A DNA stretch of 64,000 nucleotides from Bacillus sonorensis NBRC 101234 = KCTC 13918 (GTDB taxonomy: Bacteria; Bacillota; Bacilli; Bacillales; Bacillaceae). The notes under the pieces were generated by a model. It saw only the letters and a list, made by a program, of their open reading frames with translations. It was not told the origin of the DNA and did no database searches. Position 1 is the stretch's first letter, and each line of letters opens with the position of its first letter. Position numbers and translations under genes: made by a program. The stretch lies in contig NZ_BCVZ01000011.1 of assembly GCF_001592005.1 (NCBI RefSeq), forward strand, positions 1 to 64,000, written 5' to 3'. Positions 9,114-17,736 of the stretch are shown in pieces.

Positions 9114-10970
9114 TTATTTTTTATAAAACCTCAACAAATCTCCATTGATGATTTTATCGGACAGGGAAAGCTCCTCATTCGCTTTCTCTTTCAAAGACCC
9201 GCATTTGTCTTTCGCATCCTCAAGGAGCTCTCCGGTTTTTTGATTGTAGCAGGCATTTTTCGTATAGAGATAGTCGTTTGTAATAAAGCTTCCATTCCTT
9301 AGTACGGCGAAAGGCATTCGCTCGTTAGAAAATAGATCGTTTCCAAACTGGATCATGCCTTTTGTATCGACTCCCAGCAAATGAAGCAATGTCGGTTTGA
9401 CATCGATTTGTCCGCCTATTTCTGAAATGGTTTGCGGCTTTTTGTCGGTAATCCCCGGGATGTGGATAATCAATGGGACACGCTGAAGCTGGACAGTATC
9501 ATACGGTGTGATTTCGCTTTTTCCTAAAAATTGGGCGAGTGCATCGTTATGTGCTTCAGAAATGCCGTAGTGGTCCCCCATAAAGACAATCACCGAGTGT
9601 TCATACAGCCCGTTTTCTTTCAGCTTCGCGATAAAATGCTTCAGTGCTTCGTCCTGGTAGCGCACTGTCGTTACATAGCGGTTTAACACCTCGCTGTTTG
9701 AATCATATTCATCAATCAGCCGATCCTTGTCATCAATTTGGAATGGAAAGTGGTTGGTCAGCGTAATCAGGCTGCTGTAAAACGGCTGCGGCAATTCCTT
9801 CATGATATCTGCGGACTGCGCCAAAAATTCTTTATCCTTCAGTCCCCAGCCTGTTGAATTATCATCTGTCACATTGAAATTATCCACATCATAAAAGCGG
9901 TCAATGCCGAGAGAGCCGTACATGACGTCCCTGTTCCAGAACTTTTTGTTGTTGGCATGAAATACGGCGGAGGTATAATCGTTTTTCGACAGTGTTTTAT
10001 ATATCGAATTGTATTGATTTTCGCTTTTGGTAAAAAAGACAGCTCCGCTTAACGACGGATAAAGAGAATTGGCGACGATAAACTCGGAATCAGAGGTTTT
10101 TCCCTGTTCGGTCTGCTGATAAAAGTGGTCAAAATAATAGCTCTTTTTAATGAATTGATTCAAAAACGGAGTGATTTCTTTTCCGTTCACTTTTTCATCG
10201 ATGACAAAGCTTTGCGTCGATTCAAGCGTCACGAAAATGACATTGCGCCCTTTAGCGGTGCCGAACATCTCTTTGTTTGGCTTGCTGTAGTCGGCATTTG
10301 TATAATTTTCGATCGTCGCCAGACTGTTCTCATCCGCAACCGCCTTTTGCGTCAAATTAAACGTTTGCGTAATCCCGTCGAACAGATGGAACTGGTACAA
10401 TCCGATATGCTTGACCAGCACTTCCCTGTCAAAGGAGTTGGCTAATAATTTCGGCTGATCGAGTTCTGATAAGGCGAGATTAAAAAGCGCGATTCCGGCT
10501 GCTGCGGTATAGTAGAGTTTGATGGCTTTCCGCGACGGCTTCACTTCTGTTTTCCGGCGTTTTGCCAGCCATGCGAGTAAAGCCAAGTCAAAGAAAAGAA
10601 CGATAAATAAAGGATTGAACAGCTCCTGAAAACTGCTTCCGAGTCCCCCGAGGTTTTTGGCCTGGAACAACACGGGGATTGTAATAAAATCAATATAAAA
10701 ACCGTAAAAAATGCAGTTTGCGATCAGAATGCCCGTAAGTATGACGTTTGCAGCGATTAGAAACAGCCGCTTTGTTTTTTCGCGGCAAAAAAGACTGATG
10801 CCGAATACGGGGATGAGAAAGCTAAGCGGGTTCAAAAACAGAATCAGCTCCTGCAGCGCATTGTCAATCTGCAGGTGAAACCCCAGTTTGTAGATGAAAT
10901 ACGTCTTCATCCACATGAAAAAAATCGATAAGCATAAAAACCACTGCTTTTTGAAAAAATGTTCTTTCAT
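9114..10970 (-). CDS. yvgJ: LtaS-family lipoteichoic acid primase (YvgJ)
   Basis: 618-residue membrane protein with five N-terminal helices (about residues 10-165) and an extracellular sulfatase-fold domain. E250 in LESTQSF and T292 in [10 protein letters not shown] are the metal ligand and catalytic Thr of LtaS enzymes, and FMGDHYG is another metal-site motif. B. subtilis YvgJ (about 617 aa) adds the first glycerophosphate to the glycolipid anchor. The primase assignment rather than synthase rests on length and synteny with yvsG. Shine-Dalgarno GAGGAG precedes the ATG. Confidence 0.88.
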   Translation of the reverse strand: MKEHFFKKQWFLCLSIFFMWMKTYFIYKLGFHLQIDNALQELILFLNPLSFLIPVFGISLFCREKTKRLFLIAANVILTGILIANCIFYGFYIDFITIPVLFQAKNLGGLGSSFQELFNPLFIVLFFDLALLAWLAKRRKTEVKPSRKAIKLYYTAAAGIALFNLALSELDQPKLLANSFDREVLVKHIGLYQFHLFDGITQTFNLTQKAVADENSLATIENYTNADYSKPNKEMFGTAKGRNVIFVTLESTQSFVIDEKVNGKEITPFLNQFIKKSYYFDHFYQQTEQGKTSDSEFIVANSLYPSLSGAVFFTKSENQYNSIYKTLSKNDYTSAVFHANNKKFWNRDVMYGSLGIDRFYDVDNFNVTDDNSTGWGLKDKEFLAQSADIMKELPQPFYSSLITLTNHFPFQIDDKDRLIDEYDSNSEVLNRYVTTVRYQDEALKHFIAKLKENGLYEHSVIVFMGDHYGISEAHNDALAQFLGKSEITPYDTVQLQRVPLIIHIPGITDKKPQTISEIGGQIDVKPTLLHLLGVDTKGMIQFGNDLFSNERMPFAVLRNGSFITNDYLYTKNACYNQKTGELLEDAKDKCGSLKEKANEELSLSDKIINGDLLRFYKK

Positions 10971-11060
10971 TTATCAATAGCTCCTCACAAATTCTTAGCC
11001 CCGCATATGTTTAAATTACTAAAAAAAACTTTCGGTGGCAAATAAAACTAATTTCGCCGT

Positions 11061-11531
11061 TCATGCCATTAAGACGGCAATAAAATAACATGAAAGAATG
11101 GTGAGGGCAGCCATTACGCCCTGTTCGGCTTTGCCGCCTGTTTTAATGTAAAGCGGCAGGCGGATTCTGATTGATGAAGGAAAGAAAAGCTTGATGCCGT
11201 TTGTCGTCCCCGCATCAAGCAGCAGATGGCTGGCCATTCCCGCCATCAGTCCGACCAAAATGCTCTGATTTGCAAAGTATAAATGTGCAGCAAATGCGGT
11301 AAGCAGTAAAAAAAGCAGGCTGTGCGTGAATGTCCTGTGGCCGAATATCGAACTGACCAGCGTTGATAAAATCGGAAGCTTTCTGCCTATTTTGCTTTTC
11401 GTGTGGCAAATATCGGGTATCAATGCGCCAAGAACGCCTGAAGCGGTCATAAATACGGGATCATATCCATAAAAATAAGCGACAGCCGTACAAGAAGCGA
11501 CTCCCCCCATGATGTGTGTTTTTCCTGTCAT
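11061..11531 (-). CDS. yvsG: YdjM-family membrane metal-dependent hydrolase YvsG
   Basis: 156-residue DUF457/YdjM-type membrane protein with four hydrophobic segments. Conserved polar motifs characteristic of the family are GKTHIMGG at the N-terminus, IPDICH, GHRTFTHSLL and SHLLLDAGTTNG. Function is poorly known. The E. coli relative is SOS-induced, but I see no CGAAC-type LexA box upstream here. AAGGAG lies 7 nt before the ATG. Neighbours match B. subtilis yvsG. Confidence 0.83.
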   Translation of the reverse strand: MTGKTHIMGGVASCTAVAYFYGYDPVFMTASGVLGALIPDICHTKSKIGRKLPILSTLVSSIFGHRTFTHSLLFLLLTAFAAHLYFANQSILVGLMAGMASHLLLDAGTTNGIKLFFPSSIRIRLPLYIKTGGKAEQGVMAALTILSCYFIAVLMA

Positions 11532-11693
11532 ATTCGCTTCTCCTTTAAGACCTAATTCCTAAAGAAAACTATATCAAGAGATCTGAAGGCCTTCAAGACT
11601 GATTCTGCCGACTTTCGGGCTTGATTTTTTTTTCGGGAAGAATATGCGAAAACGGAAACATCCCGCAGCTGGATGCAATGGGTAAAGCTTGCA

Positions 11694-11723
11694 GCATATT
11701 TTTTTGATGATAAGACAAATTAA
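11694..11723 (+). promoter_or_regulatory. candidate sigma-G promoter of sspJ
   Basis: GCATA (11694-11698), 17 bp, then CAAATTAA (11716-11723). This resembles the forespore sigma-G consensus and sits about 35 bp before sspJ. Based on pattern and on the known sigma-G control of B. subtilis sspJ. Confidence 0.45.
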
Positions 11724-11755
11724 AATTGTACCAAATTTTTAAAGAGGTGATTCAT

Positions 11756-11899
11756 GTGGGTTTTTTCTTCAATAAAGATCGGGGAAAAAATAAAGCCAAA
11801 GATCAGAACGCCGTTCAGGGGGCGCTTGAAGATGCAGGGGCGGCATTAAAAGGAGACCCTCTGCAAGAGGCGGTCCGAAAAAACAAAAATAACCGATAA
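11756..11899 (+). CDS. sspJ: small acid-soluble spore protein SspJ
   Basis: 47-residue minor SASP made in the forespore. The reading MGFFFNKDRGK...VQGALEDAGAALKGDPLQEAV...KNNR is nearly identical in layout to B. subtilis SspJ (46 aa, ALEDAGSALKDDPLQEAV). The start is GTG, with GAGGTGA 5 nt before it. An ATG 2 nt earlier opens a different 31-codon frame. The gene is easy to miss because it is so short. It lies between yvsG and yvsH as in B. subtilis. Confidence 0.92.
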   Translation: MGFFFNKDRGKNKAKDQNAVQGALEDAGAALKGDPLQEAVRKNKNNR

Positions 11900-12006
11900 T
11901 CGCCATAAATGGATGGGGAGCTGCGCGCTCCGTCCGCCAAGGCTGCCGAAGCAGGCGGCCTTTTACGTTGATATGCAGGCTTCAACCGTTTTTCCATCAG
12001 TTCCCT

Positions 12007-12035
12007 TTGACAGATCAAAATTTCTCTGGTAACCT
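12007..12035 (+). promoter_or_regulatory. candidate sigma-A promoter of the yvsH riboswitch leader
   Basis: TTGACA (12007-12012), 17 bp, then TAACCT (12030-12035). The -35 is perfect and the -10 is weak. Transcription would begin about 20 bp before the riboswitch P1 stem. Confidence 0.5.
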
Positions 12036-12061
12036 TCGGATGTGAATATGTGATAAATCCT

Positions 12062-12262
12062 CACTCTTAACTCTTAGTGAGGTAGAGGTTGCGCGGATGA
12101 TAAGTCGCGCATGTGAGGCTGAATTGGAGCCTGTGATCATGCGTAAAAGGCATCAGCGCCGAAGCATAAAGAAGCCATTCATTCTTTATGCTGGGTCTGC
12201 ATTGAATAAGTGCAGGACTGCCGCGGGGTTCCCTGCGGAGGGCTATCCGGAGATCAAGAGTG
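12062..12262 (+). promoter_or_regulatory. lysine riboswitch (L box) aptamer
   Basis: P1 closes with CACTCTT (12062-12068) against AAGAGTG (12256-12262). Inside are the L-box signatures GAGGTAGAGGTTGCG near the 5' side, AGGCATCAGCGCCGAAGC in the middle and GGGCTATCCGG near the 3' side, in order. Binding of lysine would favour the downstream terminator and shut off the permease gene. Confidence 0.93.
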
Positions 12263-12274
12263 TATGTTGTTTTG

Positions 12275-12306
12275 GCATGGACTTTTGTTCATGCTTTTTT
12301 TATTTT
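12275..12306 (+). terminator. riboswitch-controlled intrinsic terminator
   Basis: GCATGGAC pairs with GTTCATGC (one G-U) around a TTTT loop and is followed by a T-run. It starts 12 nt after the L-box P1 stem and 60 nt before the yvsH start, so it is the expression platform. Confidence 0.9.
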
Positions 12307-12365
12307 GACTGATCTCACGGTCTGGTCCGGCATATTTTTTATAAAATGCTCGGAGGTATTATAAG

Positions 12366-13772
12366 ATGGAACAGACAAAAAAATGGGGCTTCTGGCTTTT
12401 AACGGCGTTTGTCGTCGGAAATATGGTCGGCTCCGGAATTTTTATGCTCCCAAGCACGCTCGCCCAGACGGCAAGTCCGCTTGGTGTAACGGTGGCATGG
12501 CTTGTGACGGGTGCGGGCGTTTTAATGATCGCTCTCGTATTCGGACATTTATCGATCCGCCGTCCGGATCTGAAAGCGGGCCCGCAAAGCTATGCAAGGG
12601 CGCTCTTCTCAGATCCGAAAAAAGGAAACGCGGCTGGCTTTACAATGGTGTGGGGCTACTGGGTGGCAAGCTGGATCAGCAATGTGGCCATCATCACGAG
12701 CCTTGCCGGTTATTTGACAACATTCCTGCCGATTTTAACTGATGGACGCAAGATGTTTGAGATTGGCGGGCATGCCGTCACACTCGGACAGCTTTTGACA
12801 TTTATCGTCTGCACGATTCTGTTGTGGGGCACTCATTTCATTCTCGTCACAAGCTTAAACGGAGCCGGAAAACTCAACTTTTTGGCGACGTTTTCCAAAG
12901 TGCTCGGATTTGTTCTGTTTATTGTAGCCGGATTATTCGTTTTTCAGGTGTCTTTATTTGAATCATTTTATTTTCCTGTTGAAGCTGAAGGAAAAAGCGT
13001 GGGGCTTGGCGGTCAGGTCTATAATGCGGCGATTTCAACGCTGTGGGCGTTCGTCGGCATCGAGTCAGCCGTTATCTTATCAGGGCGCGCTTCTTCGCAG
13101 CGGGATGTCAAACGGGCTACGATTACGGGACTGCTGATCGCGCTTGGCATTTATATGATTATTACACTCATTACGATGGGCATTATCCCGCATGACCAGC
13201 TGAAGGCTTCAGATAAGCCGTTTGTTGATGTGCTGCACGCGATTATCGGCGGCTTGGGGAGCGTTGTGATGGCCATTCTGGCGATCGTTTCCCTGTTCGG
13301 CTCCATGCTCGGCTGGATTTTGATCGGGTCAGAAGTTCCATACCAAGCCGCTAAGGCTGGCGATTTTCCTGCTTTTTTTGCGAAGACGAACAAAAAAGGA
13401 AGTCCTGTCAATTCGTTGATCGTCACGAATGTCATGTCTCAGATTTTTATATTCTCGACGATTTCCGGAACGATCAGCCAGGCCTTTACGTTCTTGACGA
13501 CATCGGCGACGCTGGCTTATCTTGTCCCATATTTGATTGCAGCACTATTCAGCCTGAAGCTCATCCTAAAAGGGGAAACTTATGATGAGCTGAAAGGATC
13601 GAGACTGGGCGACGGCATCATTGCACTGGCAGCTCTTGCTTATTCTTTATGGGTGATCGTCTCCGGAACGTCTGATTTACTTACCTTTATATTGGGAATC
13701 GGATTGTTCTTTGTCGGACTTGTCATCTACCCGTTTGCGGCCAAAAGGTTTGGCGAGAATCGGCAGTCATGA
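12366..13772 (+). CDS. yvsH: basic amino acid permease YvsH (APC family), lysine-riboswitch controlled
   Basis: 468-residue APC-superfamily transporter with about 12 membrane helices and the N-terminal GNMVGSGIFMLPSTLA signature of the arginine/ornithine antiporter subfamily. B. subtilis YvsH is annotated as a lysine or basic amino acid permease. The L-box leader here directly supports lysine, or a precursor, as substrate. Shine-Dalgarno CGGAGG sits 8 nt before the ATG. Single-gene transcription unit ending in a strong terminator. Confidence 0.9.
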   Translation: MEQTKKWGFWLLTAFVVGNMVGSGIFMLPSTLAQTASPLGVTVAWLVTGAGVLMIALVFGHLSIRRPDLKAGPQSYARALFSDPKKGNAAGFTMVWGYWVASWISNVAIITSLAGYLTTFLPILTDGRKMFEIGGHAVTLGQLLTFIVCTILLWGTHFILVTSLNGAGKLNFLATFSKVLGFVLFIVAGLFVFQVSLFESFYFPVEAEGKSVGLGGQVYNAAISTLWAFVGIESAVILSGRASSQRDVKRATITGLLIALGIYMIITLITMGIIPHDQLKASDKPFVDVLHAIIGGLGSVVMAILAIVSLFGSMLGWILIGSEVPYQAAKAGDFPAFFAKTNKKGSPVNSLIVTNVMSQIFIFSTISGTISQAFTFLTTSATLAYLVPYLIAALFSLKLILKGETYDELKGSRLGDGIIALAALAYSLWVIVSGTSDLLTFILGIGLFFVGLVIYPFAAKRFGENRQS

Positions 13773-13779
13773 GCCATGG

Positions 13780-13818
13780 GCCCGCGGTCTTCTTTCGAAG
13801 ATCAGCGGGCTTTTTTTC
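13780..13818 (+). terminator. terminator of yvsH
   Basis: GCCCGCGGTCTTC/GAAGATCAGCGGGC stem (imperfect in the middle), TTTC loop, then seven T. Confidence 0.88.
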
Positions 13819-13876
13819 ATTTGATAAATTTTTTCTTAAAAATTCGGCCTGAGACTGATATACTATAAAATGAAAA

Positions 13877-13891
13877 TGATAATCGTTATCG
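13877..13891. promoter_or_regulatory. Fur box
   Basis: TGATAATCGTTATCG matches the Fur consensus TGATAATNATTATCA at all but two positions. It lies about 30 bp before the first permease gene, just downstream of TATACT/TATAAA -10-like hexamers, so iron-loaded Fur would block transcription. Confidence 0.88.
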
Positions 13892-13921
13892 ATTGTAGAT
13901 ATAGGAAAGGAATGGCATCGA

Positions 13922-14986
13922 TTGGGGTCATACAGAAATATTCATCAGATCACCAGCGGGGACGAGCCGGAGCATGAAGAACGGCTGGTAAGCCGTCCCC
14001 TTGGAGCCGTATTTGTCCTTCTGGGCGGACTTGTCATCCTGTTGTTCGGCGGGGCATTATCGATAGCCCTCGGTGCGGCTGATATCAAGCTTGGCACTGT
14101 ATGGGACGCGCTTTTTCACTTTGATTCAAAAAATACGGCCCATCAAATTATTTTGGAGCTCAGGCTGCCGAGGACGGTCAGTGCAATGCTTGTCGGCGCT
14201 TGTCTGGCCGTTTCCGGCGCGATCATGCAGGGCATGACGAGAAATCCGCTCGCTTCGCCGGACATTATGAGCGTGACAGACGGCTCGGCATTTGCGATAG
14301 CCGTCGCTTTTGCCTGTTTTCCCGGCATCTCTGCCCTCGGGCTGATGGCCTGGTCATTTGCCGGGGCGGGTTTGGGAGCAGCGATTGTTTTTGCGGTCGG
14401 AATGTTTTCAAAAGGCGGCCTTACTCCTGTAAAGCTGGCCTTGGCGGGAACGGCGGTCGGAACGTTTCTCAGGGCGCTGTCATCAGGCATTGCGATACAT
14501 TTTGATGTAGCCCGCGATGTGAGCTTTTGGTATGCCGGCGGTATCGCAGGCATGAAATGGTCGAGCGTAGAGCTTTTGGTTCCCGCAGCGGCACTCGGAT
14601 TGATGCTTGTCTTTTTGATCGCCCGTTCGATAACCGTTTTAAGCTTGGGAGAGGAATTGGCAAAAGGGCTTGGCCAATCGACAAACACGGTCAAAACGAT
14701 CGGGGTCGTTTCCGTCGTTTTGCTTACGGGTGCCGCAGTGTCTGTGGCAGGCTCGATTGGTTTCATCGGTTTGATCATCCCGCATATTACCCGGTTTTTG
14801 GCCGGCATGGATTATCGCTGGATCATTCCGTGTTCAGCGGTGTTGGGGGCTGTGCTTCTCCTTTATGCCGACATAGCGGCAAGGATGATCAACCCTCCTT
14901 TTGAAACACCGGTTGGAGCGGTGACGGCGCTTGTCGGCGTCCCATTCTTTCTCTATTTGGCCCGGCGTGAAGGGAGGGGGCTGTAA
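13922..14986 (+). CDS. FecCD-family iron-siderophore ABC permease, first subunit
   Basis: 354-residue BtuC/FecCD-type inner-membrane permease with about ten helices. Motifs: [45 protein letters not shown] and ETPVGAVTALVGVPFF, all typical of this family. The start is TTG, since the nearby ATG at 13912 is in another frame. It ends by overlapping the next permease start by 1 nt. Position next to yvsH is where I recall fhuBGC in B. subtilis, so it may be the FhuB equivalent, but substrate is unproven. No binding-protein gene is adjacent. Confidence 0.85.
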   Translation: MGSYRNIHQITSGDEPEHEERLVSRPLGAVFVLLGGLVILLFGGALSIALGAADIKLGTVWDALFHFDSKNTAHQIILELRLPRTVSAMLVGACLAVSGAIMQGMTRNPLASPDIMSVTDGSAFAIAVAFACFPGISALGLMAWSFAGAGLGAAIVFAVGMFSKGGLTPVKLALAGTAVGTFLRALSSGIAIHFDVARDVSFWYAGGIAGMKWSSVELLVPAAALGLMLVFLIARSITVLSLGEELAKGLGQSTNTVKTIGVVSVVLLTGAAVSVAGSIGFIGLIIPHITRFLAGMDYRWIIPCSAVLGAVLLLYADIAARMINPPFETPVGAVTALVGVPFFLYLARREGRGL

Positions 14987-16005
14987 TGGAGACCATCAAA
15001 AACAAAAACAGCCGCGCGGCAGTGATCATGCTGGTTATGGCCGCGCTGATCACCGGCGTGTTTTTACTCAGCCTGAATATGGGAGAGATTCGGATTGCTC
15101 CGCTTGACACGCTGAAAACGTTGTTTGGAGCCGGCACGCCGCAAGAAGAGCTAGTGTTATTTGAGTTTCGCCTGCCGCGCATGATTCTTGCAATGATCAT
15201 CGGCGCCGGGATTGCCGCAGCGGGGGCCGTCTGGCAGGGGATTTCCCAAAACGACCTGGCTGATCCGGGGATTTTGGGAATCAATGCCGGAGCGGGTTTT
15301 GCCGTGGTTCTGTTCATCTTCTTTTTACAGGGGTCAATCGACCGCCTCGAAGCAAGCATGATGTTTTCCCTGCCGATTTTTGCATTTATAGGAGCTTGCA
15401 TTTCGGTCATTTTGATTTATTTGCTCGCATGGAAAAAGGGGCTTAATCCTGTCCGCCTAGTTTTGGTCGGCATCGGAGTCAACGCCGCATTTGGCGCGGC
15501 CATTCTCATGCTGCAGCTGAAAATGGATCCAAACGATTTTATGCAGGCGACCGTATGGCTTTCGGGAAACATATGGAACGCCAACTGGAGCTTTGTTTGG
15601 GCAACCCTTCCATGGATTGCCGTATTGCTTCCTTTTATCCTATATAAAGCGCGCTATTTAAATGTACTTAATCTTGGCGATCAGATTGCTGCCGGCCTTG
15701 GAACGGCCGTTGAAAAAGAACGGCGCACACTGCTGTTGGCCGCGGCAGCTCTCAGCGGCGCCTGCGTGGCGGCGGGGGGCAATATCACCTTTCTCGGTCT
15801 GGTTGCTCCCCATATCGCAAGAAGGCTTGTCGGGCCGAAACATCAGCTTTTGATACCGGCGTCTGCGTTGACGGGGGCTTTGCTCTTTTTGCTGGCCGAT
15901 TTGATCGGCAGAAATCTCCTCGCGCCATCGGAGATTCCCGTCGGACTAGTCATTTCCGTTTTAGGCGCGCCGTACTTTATATATTTACTGATGAAAACAA
16001 ATTAA
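14986..16005 (+). CDS. FecCD-family iron-siderophore ABC permease, second subunit
   Basis: 339-residue partner permease that forms a heterodimer with the preceding gene product. It contains [53 protein letters not shown] and EIPVGLVISVLGAPYF. The ATG overlaps the previous stop (TAATG), indicating translational coupling. The substrate is presumably a hydroxamate or other ferric siderophore, given the Fur box. FhuG-like by position only. Confidence 0.85.
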   Translation: METIKNKNSRAAVIMLVMAALITGVFLLSLNMGEIRIAPLDTLKTLFGAGTPQEELVLFEFRLPRMILAMIIGAGIAAAGAVWQGISQNDLADPGILGINAGAGFAVVLFIFFLQGSIDRLEASMMFSLPIFAFIGACISVILIYLLAWKKGLNPVRLVLVGIGVNAAFGAAILMLQLKMDPNDFMQATVWLSGNIWNANWSFVWATLPWIAVLLPFILYKARYLNVLNLGDQIAAGLGTAVEKERRTLLLAAAALSGACVAAGGNITFLGLVAPHIARRLVGPKHQLLIPASALTGALLFLLADLIGRNLLAPSEIPVGLVISVLGAPYFIYLLMKTN

Positions 16006-16023
16006 AGAAGGGAAGATTGCAAA

Positions 16024-16836
16024 GTGTCTCTTTCTACAAATGAGCTGGGGATTGGCTATGGCGAGCAGATGATTGTCGAAAATCTAAATCTTACAATTCC
16101 AAAGGGAAAAGTCACGACGATGATCGGGCCAAATGGCTGCGGAAAATCAACGATTTTGAAGACCATGGCCCGAATCCACCGGTCCAAAACAGGCGCCGTC
16201 TATTTGAACGGAAAGGCAATCCATCAAATGCCGACGAAAGAGATCGCCAAACAAATGGCGATTCTTCCGCAAACGCCTGAAGCTCCCGGCGGCCTTACCG
16301 TATATGAACTTGTGGCATACGGCCGCTTTCCCCACCAAAAAGGTATGGGCAGACTGACAAAAGAAGACCGCCGCATCATTGAATGGTCGCTTGAGGTTAC
16401 AGGAATGCTGCCGTTTCATGAGCGGCCGATTGAAGCCCTTTCCGGGGGCCAGCGCCAGCGCGTCTGGATCGCCATGGCCCTCGCCCAAGAGACGGAGCTG
16501 CTCTTGCTTGACGAACCGACGACCTATTTGGATTTGGCCCATCAGCTTGAAATCCTCAAGCTTTTGGAAAAGCTGAACCAGGAACAGGAACGGACGATCT
16601 TGATGGTCATCCATGATCTGAATCATGCGGCCCGATTCGCCCATCACATGGTAGCGTTAAACAGCGGCAAGATTATTAAAGAGGGAACGCCGGAGGAAGT
16701 CATGACGCCGGAAGTATTAAAGCAAGTGTTTCAAATCGACGCCCAGATCGTTGCAGATCCGCGCACAGGCAAACCTGTATGCCTGACCTATGATCTTTTT
16801 GAGAAAGAAGAGGCAAAAAAGCTGGCAACCGGATAA
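16024..16836 (+). CDS. iron-siderophore ABC transporter ATPase
   Basis: 270-residue ATPase of the FecE/FhuC type that energises the two permeases upstream. Walker A GPNGCGKST (35-43), Q-loop ILPQTPEAPGG, signature LSGGQRQR (139-146), Walker B LLLLDEP (159-165) and H-loop IHDLNH are all intact. The start is GTG, 18 bp after the permease stop, with a GAAGGGA ribosome site. It is similar to YusV encoded at 60200. A strong terminator follows. Confidence 0.88.
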   Translation: MSLSTNELGIGYGEQMIVENLNLTIPKGKVTTMIGPNGCGKSTILKTMARIHRSKTGAVYLNGKAIHQMPTKEIAKQMAILPQTPEAPGGLTVYELVAYGRFPHQKGMGRLTKEDRRIIEWSLEVTGMLPFHERPIEALSGGQRQRVWIAMALAQETELLLLDEPTTYLDLAHQLEILKLLEKLNQEQERTILMVIHDLNHAARFAHHMVALNSGKIIKEGTPEEVMTPEVLKQVFQIDAQIVADPRTGKPVCLTYDLFEKEEAKKLATG

Positions 16837-16837
16837 A

Positions 16838-16865
16838 ACAGACACGAAAATGTGTCTGTTTTTTT
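16838..16865 (+). terminator. terminator of the siderophore permease operon
   Basis: ACAGACAC pairs with GTGTCTGT around GAAAAT and is followed by seven T. Confidence 0.92.
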
Positions 16866-17010
16866 GTCCCGGTATTTCCGTTTTTGAAAGAAGATTTCTG
16901 AAAAAGTTTATTTTTACTTTAAAATCTGAAAAATACGGCCGATATAGATAGGATAGATGGTAAGATGAGGATATAAAAAACATGCAAGAGACAGAAAGGA
17001 AAGAAGGAAA

Positions 17011-17736
17011 TTGGAGAATGCAACGATTTTGATTGTGGATGATGAGGATGCCATTGTTCAGATGGTCAAGCGCGTCCTCACGAAAGAAGGCTTTACCGAA
17101 GTCTTGACCGCGAACAGCGCCGAAGAGGCCCTTGACCTCGTCAAAAAAGAAACCGTACATTTGATTCTTCTTGATGTCATGATGCCTGGGCAGACCGGAT
17201 TTGAAGTGTCTCCCGAGCTTCGGCGCCATACCAATGCCCCGATCTTTTTTCTGACCGCGAAAACATCTGATCTTGATAAGCTGTCAGGATTTGCATACGG
17301 CGCGGATGACTATATTACAAAACCTTTCAATCCGCTGGAATTAATCGCCAGAATAAAAGCTCATTTAAAAAGAACATACATACAAAAGGAAGTTGCTGCA
17401 TCTGTCGCATCTTCATACGAATATGAACGATTCACGTTTCACCCCGACTTCGCCGAGCTGATCGTCGATGGCGAGGCTGTCAGCTGCTCCGCCCAGCTGC
17501 TTCAGCTTCTTCAATACTTTTGCGATCATCCGAACAGGGTGCTGTCAAAGGATCAGATTTATGAAAAGGTGTGGGGGGTCCCGTCATACGGCGACAGCAA
17601 CACCGTGATGGTACATATCCGAAAGCTGAGAGAAAAAATTGAAGCAGATCCGAGCAATCCCGAATACATTGTCACGATTCGCGGATTAGGCTATAAATTC
17701 ATCCCTAACAAAGCAAGAAAAGAGAGTGAAGGATGA
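17011..17736 (+). CDS. yvrH: response regulator YvrH (OmpR/PhoB family)
   Basis: 241-residue DNA-binding response regulator. The receiver domain (1-115) has D10-D11, phospho-acceptor D55 in LILLDVMMP, T82 and K104 in ITKPF. The C-terminal winged helix (about 135-233) ends in IRGLGYKFIP. It is strongly similar to B. subtilis YvrH, which with YvrG controls cell-surface genes. The start is TTG preceded by AAGGAAA; the nearby ATG is out of frame. It overlaps yvrG by 4 nt. Confidence 0.9.
   Translation: MENATILIVDDEDAIVQMVKRVLTKEGFTEVLTANSAEEALDLVKKETVHLILLDVMMPGQTGFEVSPELRRHTNAPIFFLTAKTSDLDKLSGFAYGADDYITKPFNPLELIARIKAHLKRTYIQKEVAASVASSYEYERFTFHPDFAELIVDGEAVSCSAQLLQLLQYFCDHPNRVLSKDQIYEKVWGVPSYGDSNTVMVHIRKLREKIEADPSNPEYIVTIRGLGYKFIPNKARKESEG

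Noticed and set aside
14143-14808. 221-codon minus-strand open frame inside the first siderophore permease gene
   Set aside because: It is the mirror of a well-supported FecCD gene, with a Pro/Ala/Thr-rich composition typical of shadow frames.
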